DNA from: Polaribacter sp. Hel1_85
GTDB taxonomy: Bacteria; Bacteroidota; Bacteroidia; Flavobacteriales; Flavobacteriaceae
DNA length: 64,000 nucleotides
Reading direction: 5' to 3'
Assembly: GCF_000766795.1 (NCBI RefSeq)
Contig: NZ_JPDS01000002.1
Coordinates: 1,369,001-1,433,000 of the forward strand
The position numbers were made by a program, and so were the translations under genes. Below are positions 7,024-16,100 of the stretch, one piece after another. The notes under the pieces were generated by a model. The model searched no databases and was not told the origin of the DNA. It saw only the letters and a list, made by a program, of their open reading frames with translations. How positions within the stretch are numbered: the first letter of the stretch is position 1; each line of letters opens with the position of its first letter.

Positions 7024-9447
7024 CTAGAAAATATTTTTAAGTTTGTTATAATCTATAAAGTAAACAAATCTTACAGAGAATGTGTGTCTTTGTGATTGAT
7101 CGAATAAATTATCTAAATTTTTAAAGAAATCTAAATTAGATTTTGTGTCTTCGTTAAAAATAGAATTTCTATAAAATGCAATTAATTGACTTCCAGGAGC
7201 AAATTGCCAAATGTAATTTAAATCTAAATTCCAGCTATTAAAATTAACATCATCTCCAATATATGTTGTGTTTGGGTTTAAGTTTCCATCAGAATTTAAG
7301 TTGTGATAACTATTGTAATTTACAGAACCCCAATAATGCCTAAAACTTAAAGAAAGAGAAGAGTTTGTGCTAAAACTATATTTTCCAGAAATAGTGTTTG
7401 TGTAGTTTTTTCTGTCTCTCATTCCAAAAATAATGTTTGTATCATCTTCATTTATATAACCTTGGTCGTCATAAAATTGATTGTAATTCAAACTATATTG
7501 TAAAGAAAATTGATTTGTAAATCGATAACGAGGAGAAATACTGAAACCATATCCTACTTTTGGGTTATTTGAGTACCCTGTATACCATACATCTGCATTT
7601 ACTTGAAACTTTTTTTGTGAGTTTGTAGATATCCATGTATTTATATTTTTTCTTTCAGGTTGTAAAAAGTAAATACCGCTAGTTGTACCCTGTCTTGGTT
7701 CAAAAAAATCTTTACTTTCTGTTTCATAATTTATATTACCTCCAAAGTAGAAGCGATTTCTTGTTTGTGCACTTGCACCAAAACTAGCTTGATATCCTGT
7801 GTAAATTCCCGAAAAATGTTGAAATTCTGCATTATTATAAAAGTAAAAATTGTAAGAATTAAATTTTTTGGTAGGCTGTAAGGTTCTCCAACCTGCACTG
7901 CCATAAATTGTTTGTTGGTTATTGCTAAAAAGAATACCTAAATCATTTGGGTTGTAGTCTTTGTTTTCAAAATTATAGCCAATTTCCCAGTTCCAATGTC
8001 CAGAGTTGTATCCAAAACTGTTATCAAAATAATATCCAGTACCATTATTATTGACATCATCAGAAATATTACTCATTTTAACTGAACCATCTGCATTATA
8101 TTTGCTGTCTTTGGTTTCAATATGCCAGTCTAAAGCTGTAACATTAGCATCTCTAAACTCACCATGTCTAGTAACATTGGTGTTAATTAAAGAAACAGTT
8201 GAGTTTTGATTAAACTGTTGATCTAGCACCATAATATTATAGTTTGTAAAAGGAGCAATTACTTCTTTTCTAATTTCGTCAGTATTTGTGTTTTTTATAG
8301 TTGCATTTGTTTTTTCTGTAATAGCATTAAAAAATCCAATACCTAATCCGCCTTTTGTTCTTCCAGAAATTTTAACTGCGTTTAACATGGTTACTTTTCC
8401 TGGGTAATCTGTTACTTCTTCATCTGCGGATAAATTTCCGTAAACATCAAATTGATCAATAGGAGAAGAGCCTATTCTTCTTGAGTAAAATAAATTTGCA
8501 ATATTAAAAAGTTCAGTACCTTCTGTGAAAAACTGACGTTGTTCTGAAAATTGTTGCTCAAAAGGACCAAGATTTAATTCAACATTGTCGAAACCTACTT
8601 GACTAAAATCTGGAATTAAAGTAGCATCTAAAGTAAAGTTTTCTGATAGACCATATTTAATATCCATTCCAACACTCCAATCAAATTCAGATTGACCTTC
8701 AAATGTGGTAGTTGTAGCAGACGCATATGGGTATAAATTTAAACGTGTAGTTGGTTTAATATCTTTAAAATCGGTTATCAAACCATCATATTGTGTCCAT
8801 CTTCCAACAGAATTATCAATATGAGTCCAAGTATGTTGTTGGTTTAATTTTTCTAATCTTCTGTGAAAATTAAATCCCCAAGATTGTATTGGTTCATTAG
8901 CAAAACGTAATGCTCTGTATGGAATTTCCATTTCTACATTCCATCCTTTATCTGTAATTTTTGTAGCACTTTTCCAAACGGCACTCCAATTAAAGTCTTC
9001 ATTTCCATTAGAAACCTTTGCATCACCTTGGTTTCCTGTAGCCTGAACAACAAATTCGAAAGGGTTCTGGCCATCGTCATTAGGATTTATAGTTACCAAA
9101 AAGAAATCTGCAATACTAAAATTATCTCTTGTTGCAAATTCTTGAGGAATTCCTTCTGGATCAGGATCATTCATCTGAGCAGAAATGTAAATAGCATCAT
9201 TGTTATAAACAACTTTAACAATGGTTTGGTATTCTGATGAAACAGGTTTGCCGTTATCTGGTCTTAAAGTAATAAAGTCTGTAATTAATTCTGCATTTTT
9301 CCAGGCTTTGTCATTTAATACACCATCAATTTTAGGTGCTTTTTTAATTCTTGTGGTTTTTATTGTTTTCCGATTTTCTTTGTTTTGTGCTGGTAACTGA
9401 TGTAATGATAACATTACAAGCAGTAGTAAAATGGTTTTTTTTAACAT
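7024..9447 (-). CDS. DUF5916 family outer-membrane protein with CBM9-like domain
   Basis: An 807-residue exported protein. A signal peptide covers about residues 1-20 (LLLVMLSLHQLPAQ). A carbohydrate-binding-family-9-like beta sandwich spans about 28-210 (KIDGVLNDKAWKNAE at its start). The rest is a large domain of aromatic beta-strand repeats consistent with an outer-membrane barrel, with FEQQFSEQRQFFTEGTELF near residue 296 and a C-terminal strand ending in aromatic residues. DUF5916 proteins are common in Bacteroidota; their substrate is unknown, though the CBM9 fold suggests glycan contact. It is monocistronic, with a hairpin just 3'. Confidence 0.82.
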   Translation of the reverse strand: MLKKTILLLLVMLSLHQLPAQNKENRKTIKTTRIKKAPKIDGVLNDKAWKNAELITDFITLRPDNGKPVSSEYQTIVKVVYNNDAIYISAQMNDPDPEGIPQEFATRDNFSIADFFLVTINPNDDGQNPFEFVVQATGNQGDAKVSNGNEDFNWSAVWKSATKITDKGWNVEMEIPYRALRFANEPIQSWGFNFHRRLEKLNQQHTWTHIDNSVGRWTQYDGLITDFKDIKPTTRLNLYPYASATTTTFEGQSEFDWSVGMDIKYGLSENFTLDATLIPDFSQVGFDNVELNLGPFEQQFSEQRQFFTEGTELFNIANLFYSRRIGSSPIDQFDVYGNLSADEEVTDYPGKVTMLNAVKISGRTKGGLGIGFFNAITEKTNATIKNTNTDEIRKEVIAPFTNYNIMVLDQQFNQNSTVSLINTNVTRHGEFRDANVTALDWHIETKDSKYNADGSVKMSNISDDVNNNGTGYYFDNSFGYNSGHWNWEIGYNFENKDYNPNDLGILFSNNQQTIYGSAGWRTLQPTKKFNSYNFYFYNNAEFQHFSGIYTGYQASFGASAQTRNRFYFGGNINYETESKDFFEPRQGTTSGIYFLQPERKNINTWISTNSQKKFQVNADVWYTGYSNNPKVGYGFSISPRYRFTNQFSLQYSLNYNQFYDDQGYINEDDTNIIFGMRDRKNYTNTISGKYSFSTNSSLSLSFRHYWGSVNYNSYHNLNSDGNLNPNTTYIGDDVNFNSWNLDLNYIWQFAPGSQLIAFYRNSIFNEDTKSNLDFFKNLDNLFDQSQRHTFSVRFVYFIDYNKLKNIF

Positions 9448-9659
9448 GTAATTTTTGGTTGATTATGTGTAAACACATTGCTAAAGTATTTATCAATTGA
9501 GAGATAATTCTTAAAATCGTGTTAATTATAAGAAAGACATCTTAAAATTTGAAGTGTTACATTCTTGGAGTGTTAAATGTTTCTTAAAGAAAATTTGAGA
9601 TAAAAAGAATGATAATTAATTTTTAATGAAAACTATGCATGGTTTTGTATATGAATTTG

Positions 9660-9667
9660 TATTTTTG
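9660..9667 (+). promoter_or_regulatory. Candidate flavobacterial -7 box upstream of sucC
   Basis: TATTTTTG fits the Bacteroidota -7 consensus TAnnTTTG and sits 23 bp before the sucC start codon. The only nearby TTG is at a short 12-bp spacing, so the -33 half is weak. The 240 bp between the divergent DUF5916 gene and sucC otherwise shows nothing recognisable. Confidence 0.4.
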
Positions 9668-9690
9668 ACAACGTTTTTAAACATTTACAA

Positions 9691-10893
9691 ATGAACTTAC
9701 ACGAATATCAAGGAAAAGAAATTTTAAGCAGTTTTGGCGTTAGAATTCAACGTGGAATTGTTGCTAGCAATCATAAAGAAGCTGTAGATGCAGCAAAACA
9801 ATTAACAGCAGAAACCGGTACAGGTTGGCATGTTATTAAAGCGCAAGTTCATGCAGGTGGGCGTGGAAAAGGTGGAGGAGTTAAGTTGGCTAAAAACTTA
9901 CAAGAAGTAGAAAGCATTGCCAATGATATTATTGGAATGATGTTAATTACACCTCAAACTTCTGCCGAAGGAAAAAAAGTAAATCAAGTTTTAATCTGTG
10001 AGGATGTTTATTATCCAGGAGATTCTGAACCAGATGAATACTACATGTCTGTTTTATTAAACAGAGCAACTGGTAAAAATATGATTATGTATTCTACGGA
10101 AGGTGGAATGGATATTGAAACTGTTGCAGAAGAAACTCCACATTTAATTTTTACAGAAGAAATTGATCCTTTATTAGGAATTATGCCTTTTCAAGCACGT
10201 AAAGTTGCTTTTAATTTAGGATTATCTGGTGTTGCTTTTAAAGAAATGACAAAGTTTGTTACTAATTTATACAAAGCATACATTGGATCGGATTCTTCTA
10301 TGTTTGAAATTAACCCAGTATTAAAAACATCTGATTCTAAAATTATGGCTGTTGACGCTAAAGTTTCTTTAGATGAAAATGCATTATACAGACACAGAGA
10401 TTATGCAGCAATGCGTGATTTACGTGAAGAAAACCCAATTGAAGTTGAAGCTAAAGCTGCAGGTTTAAACTATGTAGATTTAGACGGAAACGTTGGGTGT
10501 ATGGTAAATGGAGCTGGTTTAGCAATGGGAACTATGGATTTAATTAAAGAATCTGGAGGAGAACCTGCTAACTTTTTAGATGTTGGTGGTACTGCAGATG
10601 CAGCTAGAGTTGAAACTGCTTTTGGAATTATTTTAAAAGATCCAGCAGTAAAAGCAATTTTAGTAAATATTTTTGGTGGTATTGTACGTTGCGATAGAGT
10701 AGCGCAAGGTGTTGTAGATGCTTATAAAAATATGGGAGACAAAATTAATGTACCTATTATTTGTAGATTACAAGGAACAAATGCAAAAGAAGCAAAAGAA
10801 TTAATAGATAATTCTGGAATGGAAATTATTTCTGCTACAGAATTTCAAGAAGCTGCTGATAAAGTACAAGAAGTTTTAGAAGCCTCTAAGTAG
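9691..10893 (+). CDS. sucC: Succinate-CoA ligase (ADP-forming), beta subunit
   Basis: A 400-residue TCA-cycle enzyme subunit joining succinate and CoA with nucleotide triphosphate synthesis or use. It starts with the diagnostic MNLHEYQGKEIL, has the ATP-grasp glycine loop HAGGRGKGGGVK near residue 54, and the C-terminal CoA-ligase domain with VGCMVNGAGLAMGTMD near 270 and FGGIVRCDRVAQG near 330. Length matches the family. The alpha subunit gene (sucD) is not adjacent; a strong terminator follows, so sucC is monocistronic here, as in many Bacteroidota. Confidence 0.96.
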   Translation: MNLHEYQGKEILSSFGVRIQRGIVASNHKEAVDAAKQLTAETGTGWHVIKAQVHAGGRGKGGGVKLAKNLQEVESIANDIIGMMLITPQTSAEGKKVNQVLICEDVYYPGDSEPDEYYMSVLLNRATGKNMIMYSTEGGMDIETVAEETPHLIFTEEIDPLLGIMPFQARKVAFNLGLSGVAFKEMTKFVTNLYKAYIGSDSSMFEINPVLKTSDSKIMAVDAKVSLDENALYRHRDYAAMRDLREENPIEVEAKAAGLNYVDLDGNVGCMVNGAGLAMGTMDLIKESGGEPANFLDVGGTADAARVETAFGIILKDPAVKAILVNIFGGIVRCDRVAQGVVDAYKNMGDKINVPIICRLQGTNAKEAKELIDNSGMEIISATEFQEAADKVQEVLEASK

Positions 10894-10915
10894 TTTCTTA
10901 GAAAATATATTTAGT

Positions 10916-10952
10916 AAAAAAAGCCTCACAATTAATTGTGAGGCTTTTTTTT
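10916..10952 (+). terminator. Rho-independent terminator of sucC
   Basis: The near-perfect palindrome AAGCCTCACAAT / ATTGTGAGGCTT (10921-10946) is preceded by A's and followed by eight T's, 27 bp after the sucC stop codon. Confidence 0.9.
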
Positions 10953-10957
10953 ATGAG

Positions 10958-11046
10958 TTTCGCTAACTTAAGACGATTATGATGTCCGTTTTAATACTGA
11001 ATCAAGTTCAGCACAAGTGATTTATAATCGGCGTTAGCGAAGTTAG
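10958..11046. repeat. REP-like imperfect inverted repeat
   Basis: The outer arms TTCGCTAAC...CGATTAT and ATAATCGGCGTTAGCGAA pair with a small bulge. The core contains CTGAATCAAGTTCAG, a second hairpin that resembles the widespread flavobacterial intergenic repeat built on CTGAA-TTCAG. Related fragments lie at 145-178 and 61361-61416. It is probably a non-coding dispersed element rather than a gene part. Confidence 0.65.
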
Positions 11047-11098
11047 TTTTTTTGAGTTAAAAAATCAATAGGTAAAAACACCTCTTTTCATAAAGAAT

Positions 11099-13087
11099 TT
11101 ACAATTTTTCTTTTAAAACTGCAATTTCATCTCTTAATTGGGCAGCAACAATAAAATCTAAAGATTTGGCAGCAGCTTCCATATGTTTGCGTTTTTCTCT
11201 AATACGTTTTTCTATTTCTTCTTTTGGTAAATATTGTAAATCTTGTTCTGCAGCAACTTGTTTTGCATTGTCGTAATGATAACTTGAAACTGCAGATTTA
11301 GATAGAGTGTCATCTATCTTTTTATTGATTTGAGTAGGAGTAATATTATGTTTTGTGTTGTAAGCTATTTGTTTTTCTCTTCTACGTTCTGTTTCATCAA
11401 TCGTTTTTTGCATACTGTTTGTTATTTTATCAGCATATAAAATTGCCAAACCATTTACATTTCTTGCTGCTCTACCCACAGTTTGTGTAATCGATCTGTG
11501 AGAGCGTAAAAAACCTTCTTTATCTGCATCTAAAATAGCAACTAAAGAAACTTCTGGTAAATCTAAACCTTCTCTTAATAAATTTACTCCAATTAAAACA
11601 TCAAACAAACCTTTACGTAAATCTTGCATAATCTCGACACGTTCTAAAGTATCAACATCAGAATGTATATATCTACAACGAATTGCAACTCTTGTTAAAT
11701 ATTTGGTCAACTCTTCTGCCATTCTTTTGGTTAAAGTGGTCACCAAAGTACGTTCGTCTTTGTCTACACGAGTTTGTATTTCTTCAATTAAATCATCAAT
11801 TTGATTTAAACTTGGTCTAATTTCTATTACTGGATCTAATAACCCTGTAGGACGAATTACTTGTTCTACAAAAACACCTTCAGTTTTTTGCAATTCATAA
11901 TCTGCAGGAGTTGCAGAAACATATATAACTTGATTTTGAACTTCTTCAAATTCTTCAAATTTTAACGGACGATTGTCCATTGCTGCAGGTAAACGAAAAC
12001 CATATTCTACCAAGTTTTCTTTTCTGCTTCTATCTCCACCATACATTGCATGTGTTTGTGGAATTGTAACGTGACTTTCATCAACCACCATTAAATAATC
12101 ATCAGGAAAATAATCTAGCAAACAGAAAGGTCTTGTTCCTGGTTCTCTACCATCTAAATAACGAGAATAATTTTCAATTCCTGAACAATATCCTAATTCG
12201 CGTATCATTTCTAAATCGAATTCTGTTCGTTCTTTTAAACGTTTTGCTTCTAAATGTTTACCAATTTCTTTAAAATAATCTACTTGTTTCATCATATCTT
12301 CTTGAATTTGATGAATCGCGTTTTGTAATACATCTGGAGAAGTTACAAACAGGTTTGCTGGGTAAATGGTGAGTTCTTCAAACTTTTCAAGTACAGTATT
12401 GCTTTCTAAATCGAAGGATTCTATTTCTTCAATTTCATCACCAAAAAAATGAACTCTATAACCATTATCACCATAAGAAGGGTAAATGGTAACTACATCT
12501 CCTTTTACTTTAAAAGTTCCACTTTTTATTTCGTGTTCTGTTCTAGAATATAAGCTTTGAACTAGTTGATGCAAAAATTTTGTTCTTGCAATTTGTTGGT
12601 CTACATGAATAGGAATTACGTTTTTCTTGAATTCTACAGGGTTTCCAATTCCGTATAAACAAGAAACAGAAGCTACTACTAAAACATCTCTACGACCTGA
12701 AAGTAGGGAAGAAGTTGTGCTTAAACGAAGTCTTTCAATATCATCATTGATAGACAAATCTTTTTCGATATAAGTTCCTGTTACAGGAATGTATGCTTCT
12801 GGTTGATAATAATCGTAATAAGAAACAAAGTATTCTACAGCATTTTCAGGGAAGAATTGTTTAAATTCTGAATATAATTGAGCTGCCAATGTTTTATTGT
12901 GTGCTAAAACTAAGGTTGGTTTTTTTATTTCTTCTATAACATTTGCAACCGTAAATGTTTTACCAGAACCTGTTACCCCTAATAAAGTTTGAAATTTTTC
13001 ACCTCCAAGAATACTTTCTGTAAGTTCTTTTATTGCTTGAGGTTGATCTCCTGTTGGAGAAAATTCTGATACCAATTTAAATTCCAT
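11099..13087 (-). CDS. uvrB: Excinuclease ABC subunit B
   Basis: A 662-residue nucleotide-excision-repair helicase-like damage-recognition protein. Walker A is LLGVTGSGKTFTVANVI near residue 36-51, the beta-hairpin is YYDYYQPEAYIP near 92, motif II is DESHVTIP near 338, motif VI is TQTVGRAARN near 538, and a C-terminal UVR motif (RKHMEAAAKSLDFIVAAQL) binds UvrC. All key motifs and full length are present. It acts with UvrA and UvrC encoded elsewhere. Confidence 0.97.
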   Translation of the reverse strand: MEFKLVSEFSPTGDQPQAIKELTESILGGEKFQTLLGVTGSGKTFTVANVIEEIKKPTLVLAHNKTLAAQLYSEFKQFFPENAVEYFVSYYDYYQPEAYIPVTGTYIEKDLSINDDIERLRLSTTSSLLSGRRDVLVVASVSCLYGIGNPVEFKKNVIPIHVDQQIARTKFLHQLVQSLYSRTEHEIKSGTFKVKGDVVTIYPSYGDNGYRVHFFGDEIEEIESFDLESNTVLEKFEELTIYPANLFVTSPDVLQNAIHQIQEDMMKQVDYFKEIGKHLEAKRLKERTEFDLEMIRELGYCSGIENYSRYLDGREPGTRPFCLLDYFPDDYLMVVDESHVTIPQTHAMYGGDRSRKENLVEYGFRLPAAMDNRPLKFEEFEEVQNQVIYVSATPADYELQKTEGVFVEQVIRPTGLLDPVIEIRPSLNQIDDLIEEIQTRVDKDERTLVTTLTKRMAEELTKYLTRVAIRCRYIHSDVDTLERVEIMQDLRKGLFDVLIGVNLLREGLDLPEVSLVAILDADKEGFLRSHRSITQTVGRAARNVNGLAILYADKITNSMQKTIDETERRREKQIAYNTKHNITPTQINKKIDDTLSKSAVSSYHYDNAKQVAAEQDLQYLPKEEIEKRIREKRKHMEAAAKSLDFIVAAQLRDEIAVLKEKL

Positions 13088-13092
13088 GATGT

Positions 13093-13131
13093 AAAAATAC
13101 GGATACTTTGTATAAAAATATCCGTATTTTT
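13093..13131 (-). terminator. Hairpin 3' of the large T9SS protein gene
   Basis: The 13-base arms AAAAATACGGATA and TATCCGTATTTTT are separated by a 13-base loop. On the minus strand the stem is flanked by A's and T's, so it can end transcription of the upstream 5.5-kb gene just before uvrB. Confidence 0.7.
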
Positions 13132-13152
13132 TTAACTTTTAAAAAGTAATAT

Positions 13153-16100
13153 TTATTTCCTTAATAGAGAAAAATGTCCTTTTTTATTAATAGTTGGTTT
13201 TGTAATATCAGCAGGAATTAGCTGAATATTAAACCAATAATCATCAGAAGGTAATATTTTACCATTATAGTTTCCGTCCCAACCTTGACTATCAATTGGT
13301 AATTGTGCAACAAATTTCCCAAATCTATTAAAGATATTAATGCTGCTATTAGGATAAAATGTTTTGTTTGCACCTTTAATTACCCAAGTATCATTCTTTC
13401 CATCTCCATTTGGTGTAAAGAATTTAGGAAATTGAATTACTGAAATTTGCAATTCTTCATCTGGAGTACAACCATTTTTATCATTTACAATAATAGTGTA
13501 AATTCCACCTTCAAGATTTTCAAAAAGTGGTTCATCTTGAAACCCAATTGCAGGAAACATATCTCCATAATCATCATTTCTAACAGCAAATTGATAATCT
13601 CCTTTGCCTAATGGATTTTTAACAGTATCTATAAAAATAGATATATTATCATTACTCCCAATATTGTTAGATTCGTCAATAATTGTGACAGCTTCTTGTA
13701 GCAAGGTTGCTTTTTCAGATTCTTCAACATAAATAGTTCTACTTTTGTTACATGTAGTTGTAATATCTGTTGCTTTTACAGTGTACTCTCCACCTTCACT
13801 AATGGTTAAAGTGGAATTGGTTCCTAATACAGTTCCGTTTTTATCTTCCCATTCATAATCATAACCAGCTGCAGGATTTTCTACTTCAAGAATATGTGGA
13901 GTTGTGTAGTTTAAACACAGAATTTGAGGATTATTAGGATCTTCTCCAGTAACTGTAAATTCGGGTAAAGAAATAATATTAATATTAAAAGAGAGTTGGG
14001 TATTTACACAAATAATTGGCGTGTTTTTTGTGTTTTCTACACGTACAAAAATTGTTTGATTGTTGTTGTTATTTTCAAATATATTTTCATCAATTGCTAA
14101 AGAACTGTTTCCTGATTCTGCATCAGCTAAAGAAGTGTAAAAAGTTACCGAGAAATCTGCAAATTCAGCGGGCTGATAATTGATAAGAATTTCTGGTATT
14201 TTATTTTTAAGAGAAATATCTCCATTTATACCATTATCATCATCAGCAAAACTATCTGAAATATTATCACAATCAGAATAATTAGAAATATTGATTGGAA
14301 TATTAGGTTCTGGGTAAATCAATAACTGAAAAGTTGCAAAAACAGATTCACACATATTACCACCTAAATCAAATATTTTAAAGAATATGGTTTCAATTCC
14401 TGGATCATCTGTATTAAAATTAGTGGGAAATACAGTTTGACTCGTTATGTTTTGAAAATCAGTAGGATTTGTAATTTCGTTACCATTTTCAGCATCTTGT
14501 TGCGTTGCATAATAAGCAACTCTATGATTTGTTTTACCATCTAAAATTTCGATGTCTTTAGAAGTTAAATCGATATTTTGAGCAATTCGATTTCTAGTAT
14601 CGCTATCAGAAGAAGTAGGGACATCACAAACTGCAAAATCAACTACAGTTGAAGAAATAGTAGGAACAGGATTTACAATTATTTTAAAAGAAACGTGGTC
14701 GTTAAAACATTGCTGAGTTCCATTTCTATCTTGTACACGCACAAAAATAGTTTGCTCACTAATATCACCTAAAGTAAAACCATTTTGAGCCGTATTTGTA
14801 AAACTGGTGTCATTAGTAATAACATCAGTATTTGTATTAGCTCCATTTGCTGTTGTGTGAAAAGAAACGATATAATCTGCTTCAGTTTGAGTTGTTCCTA
14901 AGATGTCAACAACATGATCTCTAAGATTTATATTTGCATTTTCTCCATCTGCAGTACTTCCTGATAAATCATCATCACAAAACTCTAAATTTGAAGTTGT
15001 AACAGCTATTGGAACAGGATTTACTTGTAGATAAATTTGTCCTAAACCAGAACAATCGTTATTTGATTTACTAATTAATTTATAAAAAATCGGGAATTTA
15101 TTTCCAGTTATATTTGGAATATTATTGTTTCTATAATTAGAGATATTTTGCAAAAGTTGAATTTCATTTATGGATTGTGTTCTTTCTAATTCAGTTTCAT
15201 AAAACTCTATTCTAATATCCGGATCGATAGAAATTTTACTTGGAGCAGTACTGAAATCGAAAAAGGTTATTCCATCTGTGTCAGAATTTGCAGCAGTATT
15301 ATTTCCATCAGCATCTAAAAAATCATCACATTCTAAAAAAGTTTCCTCATACGGTTCGTTAGGTGTGTAGCTAACTGTTAAATTGATTTTGGAAATAGTA
15401 TAACAACCAAATTCTGAAATTGTTCTAACCCAGGCTTCACCTGCTGTGTCAACAAAATAACTGGTTTTATCTGCTACTTGAGGTGAGCCAGTATTGGCAT
15501 TAATTGCTGTTGTAAAATATTGAAAAGTATCTTTTGAATTGCTAGAAATATTACTTTCTGCTAATGTTAAATTGAAAGTTGTTTGCTTATCAGGATCAGA
15601 GTCACACTGTTTTAATTCTGTAGGATTTTCTTTTGGAATAGGTAATGGATTAACTGTTAGTTTTATTGCATTTGATGTAAAAGGACAACTATTACCAGTT
15701 CTAGTTAAAACCACTCTATATTGATAGTTATTATAAGTTAATGGAATATTGGAAACTTGTAAAGAAGTTGTAGTAACTCCATTGTAAATAGTATTATTTG
15801 TAATGTTATTAAAAACGGTACCATTATCTGTAGAAACCTGCCATTGAAAACCATCTGCATTGGAATCTATTGTTATAGTTTCAATTGAGCTTTCACAAAA
15901 AGCAACATCATCAAAAGTAGTATTTAAACTTATTTGAGCACTCGTTAAGTAGTTTACATTAGGGATTGTGTATCCATCAGTATTATTAATAACTTTTCCA
16001 AAATTATCAACTGCAAAAGTAGATGTGTTTAAAATACCAGAACCATTTCCTGTAAAACCAGCTTCAATAACATCGAAACAAGTGTCATCATCAGAATCTA